DNA from: Trichinella spiralis
Lineage: Eukaryota > Nematoda > Enoplea > Trichinellida > Trichinellidae
DNA length: 64,000 nucleotides
Assembly: GCA_000181795.3 (NCBI GenBank)
Contig: CM012953.1
Coordinates: 14,490,183-14,554,182 of the forward strand
Reading direction: 5' to 3'
Part shown: positions 59,839 to 64,000 of the stretch, piece by piece
Layout of the letters: each line of letters begins with the position of its first letter
Position numbering within the stretch: position 1 is the stretch's first letter
The notes under the pieces: generated by a model
What the model was told of the DNA's origin: nothing
Seen by the model: the letters and a program-made list of their open reading frames with translations, nothing else
Database searches by the model: none
Position numbers and translations under genes: made by a program

Positions 59839-61656
59839 ATGTTAGGATCTTCGGGAAAAAGAACGTTGAATGTTGCGCAAGAGAATCACAGAAACGAACA
59901 GACCGTTGCGAAGAAGAGAAAACCAGGTGACAATTTTGATAATGTTGCTGTTGATGATTTAAATATTTTTTTGTTTCAGAAAAGCTTTCAGCTGAACAAT
60001 TCCTTCCTGAAGCGGATGCATCCGATCTGTTCGTTTGCGGTGTCGGTGACATGGGCCAGTTGGGTCTGGGCGATGATGTTCGTGAATGTCACAAATTCAG
60101 GAGGGTGAAATTTAACGATAGCAGTGTGAAAATCAAAATGGTAGCCGCCGGCGGATGTCACAGTTTAGTGTTGACTGATAAAAATGAGGCATGCGCATGT
60201 GCAGATTGTTGTAGTTGACAAGATTGTTTATTTATTTATTTGTTGTTGTTGTTGTTGTATTCAAATTTTAGGTTCTCAGTTGTGGATGCAATGATGAAGG
60301 AGCGCTTGGACGTGCAGTGTTCGAAAATGATGAAGAAGTGGATGAAGATTGTACATTTGCCAAAGTTCAATTTGATCAAGAGGACTTGAATGAGCACGGA
60401 GAAATTGCAATGATATCTGCTGGTGATAGTCATGGTGCCGCATTGACAGTCAATGGTTCAGTTTTCATTTGGGGACGTTTTCGAGTATGTATTCAATTTT
60501 GGAATTTAATTTCTATTGATCATGCGGTATATAAAATTTAGGGCAAAAATGGCGCTCTGGGATTGATGGTTGACCAGAAAACGAACAAAGTTATTAGCCA
60601 AAGCAAAACTCCTGTACTTTTGTGGTCTTACAAAAATCACAAAATTGTGAAGATCAGTTCGGGATGCAATCATTTGATGTGCCTGGATGAATCTGGAAAA
60701 GTTTGGACAATTGGAGATGGTTCGGATGGTCAGTTGGGTCGAATTTTTCGATTCGATTTCGATTTAGAATCCATACGCGTCACTCGTGAGTTTGGAAGAA
60801 TTATTTTCCACTTCTCTTTTGGGAAATAATTTACTTTGGTCAAGTTGAACTTTAGGGCGTTTGTTGTCTTTGGATTGTGTTGAATTGAAGCATAAATGCA
60901 AGAATGTATTCGCAGTTGCTCAGGGATCTTTCGCAATAACCGTCGATGACAACGTCATCGTCTGGGGATTGAACGGATACGCCCAGTTGGGTGAGTATTT
61001 GAAATTCGTTTTATTGAAATGATATGAAAACTGCCCAAGATACGTTTTGAAGAAAAATATGCACAATTGTACAATTATGCTTCAGGTTTTCCAATTGAGG
61101 GGAAAGGTAGTTTGCAAGTTGTGAAAATTCCCACACCAAGTCCTGAATTCGAATCAAACGGTCCATATGCCTGCTTTTCTGGAGAACATCATATTCTTTC
61201 CGCAAATAGACAGGGTAAATTATTTTTTATTAAAATTTTTTACAACTAATTATTATGATTTTTCACATCAGGAGAACTTTATTCTATTGGACGGGTGTGC
61301 GATGGGCGATTGGGAATTGAAAATTTACAAGCTGAAAATGATATACAGTCAACGTTGCTTCGAGTGGAAAGTTTATCCAAATTTGTACTGGGCGTCACAG
61401 CAGCTGGATCATGTTCCTTCTGTTGGACGAGGGAAGGTAGAAGAAGAAAATTTCTCTTTTCACGTCGATGTATTATTATTATTATTTAGGCAAAGCTTAT
61501 TCTTGGGGAGCCAACATTGGTGGCATGCTTGGTCTGCCAGTTGAAGAAGATCTTTCCATTACAACTCCCACTGAAATCCCTGTTCCTCAGGATTTTTCAG
61601 TAGTGCAACTGGCAGCAAGTAGCAGCATTTGCATGATGTTATGTTTCAAAAAATAA
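59839..61656 (+). CDS. RCC1: RCC1, guanine nucleotide exchange factor for Ran
   Basis: Chromatin-bound seven-bladed propeller that makes RanGTP in the nucleus and around mitotic chromosomes. Eight exons (59839-59926, 59980-60188, 60269-60484, 60542-60785, 60856-60990, 61086-61214, 61272-61436, 61490-61656) give 450 residues. The N-terminus is basic with an AKKRK nuclear signal. Blade signatures match human RCC1 rather than generic RCC1-like proteins: GVGDMGQLGLGDDV, GCNDEGALGR, SAGDSHGAALT, VFIWGRFRGKNGALGL (the beta-wedge that contacts Ran) and GDGSDGQLGR. Human SGNDHLVML, with catalytic Asp182, reads SGCNHLMCL (N214 here), while the His304 region (SGEHHIL) is kept. Intron 2 seems to use a GC donor (GAG|GCATGC), because no GT donor preserves frame. 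Orthology is secure; catalytic strength is uncertain. Confidence 0.92.
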
Positions 61657-62404
61657 TGTCTAGTTTTATATGTATCAGTGTTACTTTCTTTTTTTTGTTT
61701 TATATTCCTCAAAGATTGCGCATGTTTAAAGTAAGGAGTAAACGCATTGCATTGTTGATTTTGTTTGTTTTGTACTTGACTAAATTTGACGTGTAATAGT
61801 AGTGACGTAACATTAATGCATCATTCTGCAAAACATACAAAAGCAACGAATGAACAACCGGGATAGAACCGTTTCTACTAGTATAATTACGTAATCTTAA
61901 ATGGATTATTTGAACCAATGAAATGAAAAAATATTTTAGCTAATCACAAGTTAGAGGTTTGAATCAATGAGCACTTAGACAAGGCAAACCAATAAAACAA
62001 CGACATGAACATCCAATAAAATAGCGCGGTTAACGACCAGTAAGAAAACGAGGTCAAAATTTTACCCGAACTGGACCAAACCTTAATAAGACATTTTCAA
62101 TTTTTTCAAATTTCAGTAACATTTTTATTATTTTTTTTTGTTAAAGGTAAATATAATTTTCTGTGGAAATAAATTCTACATTGTAAATTTCAAGTTGTCT
62201 GTACGTGTTCATTTACTTTTTTGAATCAATTTGTCAATTCATTTATCCATCAGACAAATATTGCATTTGTTCTATGAATTTTTCAACATTCATTATTTTG
62301 GACATTAAAATGAAAATCTTTACTGGTTGAAAAATCAGTTTCAGCTGATTTTTATTTGCTACTTGTTTATCAGTTTTCATACTGTGCAATTGTTTTTCCC
62401 AAAA
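61657..62404. other. Spacer between RCC1 and ACBP
   Basis: Non-coding, 748 bases. The stretch 61940-62100 is slightly richer in GC. No feature recognised beyond presumed 3' end and promoter. Confidence 0.45.
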
Positions 62405-63713
62405 ATGGAAGCAGATCTTGTGAAGGTGAATTTATTTTTAAATCCGTATTTATATTTTTTGCTATCAGTGAGATTTTAATAAAAATGATGATTTTAATCA
62501 TAATTATAACTTTTGTTAATCGATATTAAATGTGATTTCATTTAAAATTTTATGTTGTAAAATTTTGTTGAAATTATAATCATGCAGTGGTTTGTTGAAT
62601 TTTATGTTTCTTATTCTCAAAATTTGCCCTTAACACGGATATTGTTGATATTTCAAGAAATATTTGTCTATTTTAGGAATTTGAAGAAGTTGCGGAACAA
62701 GTGCGGCGATTGAAATCCCGCCCAACTGACAATGAGCTGCTTGAATTATATGCCCTGTACAAGCAATCAACTGTTGGTGATGCTTCAGAAGGTAAGAAAA
62801 AATTCACATACAAGTCCAAGCAAGCAAAACCGATTTCTTTTCTTCTTTTTTTATTGCTAACATGAACGTTCAATGTTAATCTTATACTGAAAATATATTT
62901 TGACCGAGTCTGATGAAAATAATGGTGTAATTTGAATATTTTATTCTTGAAACATCTCGACATTTAATAACTTATATTTGATTTAAAGTTCATTTAGTTT
63001 TGTCAGTTTTGAATCATTTTACATACAATGATAAGCTATTAGAAAAATTTATATACGTATTTATTGATAATAATAATTATTTAATCGCATTCTTGTGAAG
63101 CAGTAAATGTTTTATTTGTTACTTGAAATTTCAAAGTGATTTATTACAAATGTCAGCAATGTTAACACTAGTTGTGATACTGTCGTTTGCTTTAGAAAAT
63201 TTACAAATTTAGCGTGCTTTATTTGACAGATTCAACGAAGCAAATGCCTTTAGAGCATAGTCATAGTTGGCAGATTAGTCATAGCATAGTCATAGTTGTC
63301 AGCTTTTCTTCTGTAATAGAAAATAATTTTTTAATTACATTTATTGAATGTAGTATCTTGCATCAGTTTTATCTCGCATTAAAAAATTATGTCAGTGAAA
63401 AGTCAATTCTGTAATTAGAAATTATAAAGTTGCAATTTAAGTTCGGTGATGGCTTTGTGAAATGAAGTTGATTTTTTAAAACTTTAAATATTTCAATTGA
63501 TGTTTAAATGTTTTTTAAGAAAAACCGGGAGTGTTTGATTTTAAAGGAAAATCCAAATGGGATGTGTGGAGAAAGAGAAAAGGTAAAAAAGGAAATAAAT
63601 TATTGTTGTTCAACTGTATCGAATTTTATTTAGGTATGTCCAAAACCGATGCTATGAAAGAATATATTAAAAAGACCAAGCAAATTATCAACAAATATGG
63701 AACAGATTTATGA
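62405..63713 (+). CDS. Acyl-CoA-binding protein (ACBP/DBI family)
   Basis: Cytosolic carrier that buffers long-chain acyl-CoA esters. Four exons (62405-62425, 62677-62791, 63520-63582, 63634-63713) give 92 residues, close to the typical 86-92. The four-helix ACBP signature is complete: FEEVAEQVRRLKSRPTDNE, LLELYALYKQSTVGD, PGVFDFKGKSKWDVWRKRKG (with the Lys and Trp that line the ligand site) and SKTDAMKEYIKKTKQIINKY. There is no signal peptide or transmembrane segment, so it is the short soluble form. The start ATG has a good context (AAAAATGG). The third exon is short (63 bases) and sits behind a 728-base intron. Confidence 0.95.
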
Positions 63714-64000
63714 TTTTGAAAGTTGTATTAAAAATTGTTCCATTTTTTGAAATAAGTGTACTGTTTGTATTAAGAGTGTGAAAAAATTATTAATTTCAAA
63801 ACTGCATCTACCAACATTGACAGGTAAAGTTCGTAGAAAATCAATTGGTGCAGCTGTTTATTCAGTTAACAGTTTTCTGGTATCTGTGACATGTTATACA
63901 ACACGAACATATGAACATTTAATTTTCTTCACTGAAAATATTTTGACAGTGGCAGCATCTTTTGAAAATAATTTGTTTACCGTATTTTTTGTTTGTTTGT
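63714..64000. other. ACBP 3' flank to window end
   Basis: AT-rich; nothing recognised. Confidence 0.4.

Noticed and set aside
1-64000. CRISPR arrays, operons, tRNA or rRNA genes
   Set aside because: None seen. The intron-rich eukaryotic structure makes the first irrelevant, and no cloverleaf or rRNA-like sequence was recognised by eye; a tRNAscan-SE or Infernal run would settle this.

Overview
The window is AT-rich animal DNA with many short GT-AG introns, so coding regions were assembled exon by exon from splice sites, reading phase and family conservation. The gene set points to a nematode, most likely Trichinella or a close clade I relative. It holds a tandem pair of secreted DNase II-like genes (a family known to be greatly expanded in Trichinella), a nematode-type serpentine receptor, an astacin with three ShKT domains, and a tau-tubulin/casein-kinase-like kinase. 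There is one 10-base assembly gap (13580-13589).

Layout. 1-4.6 kb (-): FANCM, the Fanconi/Hef DNA translocase, 13 exons in view, running off the left edge. 5.4-14.3 kb: two diverged copies of a ~4-5 kb unit, each with one DNase II-like gene (-) whose second catalytic H-x-K motif is lost; unit A also carries a solo LTR. 14.6-16.1 kb: GC-richer decayed material, probably a retroelement fossil. 16.5-17.1 kb (+): ABITRAM/Simiate. 18.3-20.8 kb (-): a two-exon serpentine receptor. 23.9-27.6 kb (+): haspin, the histone H3-Thr3 kinase, 12 exons. 28.4-38.8 kb: a second tandem array with two full copies of a 272-aa PAH-domain gene and the start of a third unit. The gene, its introns and its promoter are almost identical between copies although the flanks have diverged, which suggests gene conversion. 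A 622-bp hAT element lies at 37.8 kb. 40.0-41.1 kb (+): a secreted acidic protein. 41.7-42.9 kb (+): a TTBK/CK1-like kinase. 44.6-49.3 kb (+): a MICU2/3-like mitochondrial calcium-uptake regulator with a decayed piggyBac element in one intron. 49.7-54.4 kb (-): the astacin. 58.2-63.7 kb (+): SREK1IP1-like zinc-knuckle protein, RCC1 (Ran exchange factor) and acyl-CoA-binding protein in a head-to-tail row.

Genes are individually spaced and on both strands; nothing suggests an operon. Functional themes that recur are chromatin and mitosis (FANCM, haspin, RCC1, PAH proteins) and secreted or parasite-interface products (DNase II-like, astacin, acidic protein). Points most worth a second look: the DNase II pseudoenzyme pair, the sharply bounded homogenised block in the PAH array, an Asp-to-Asn change at the position of the RCC1 catalytic aspartate, and a CTCF-consensus site near the astacin promoter in a lineage that, unlike C. 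elegans, is reported to keep CTCF.
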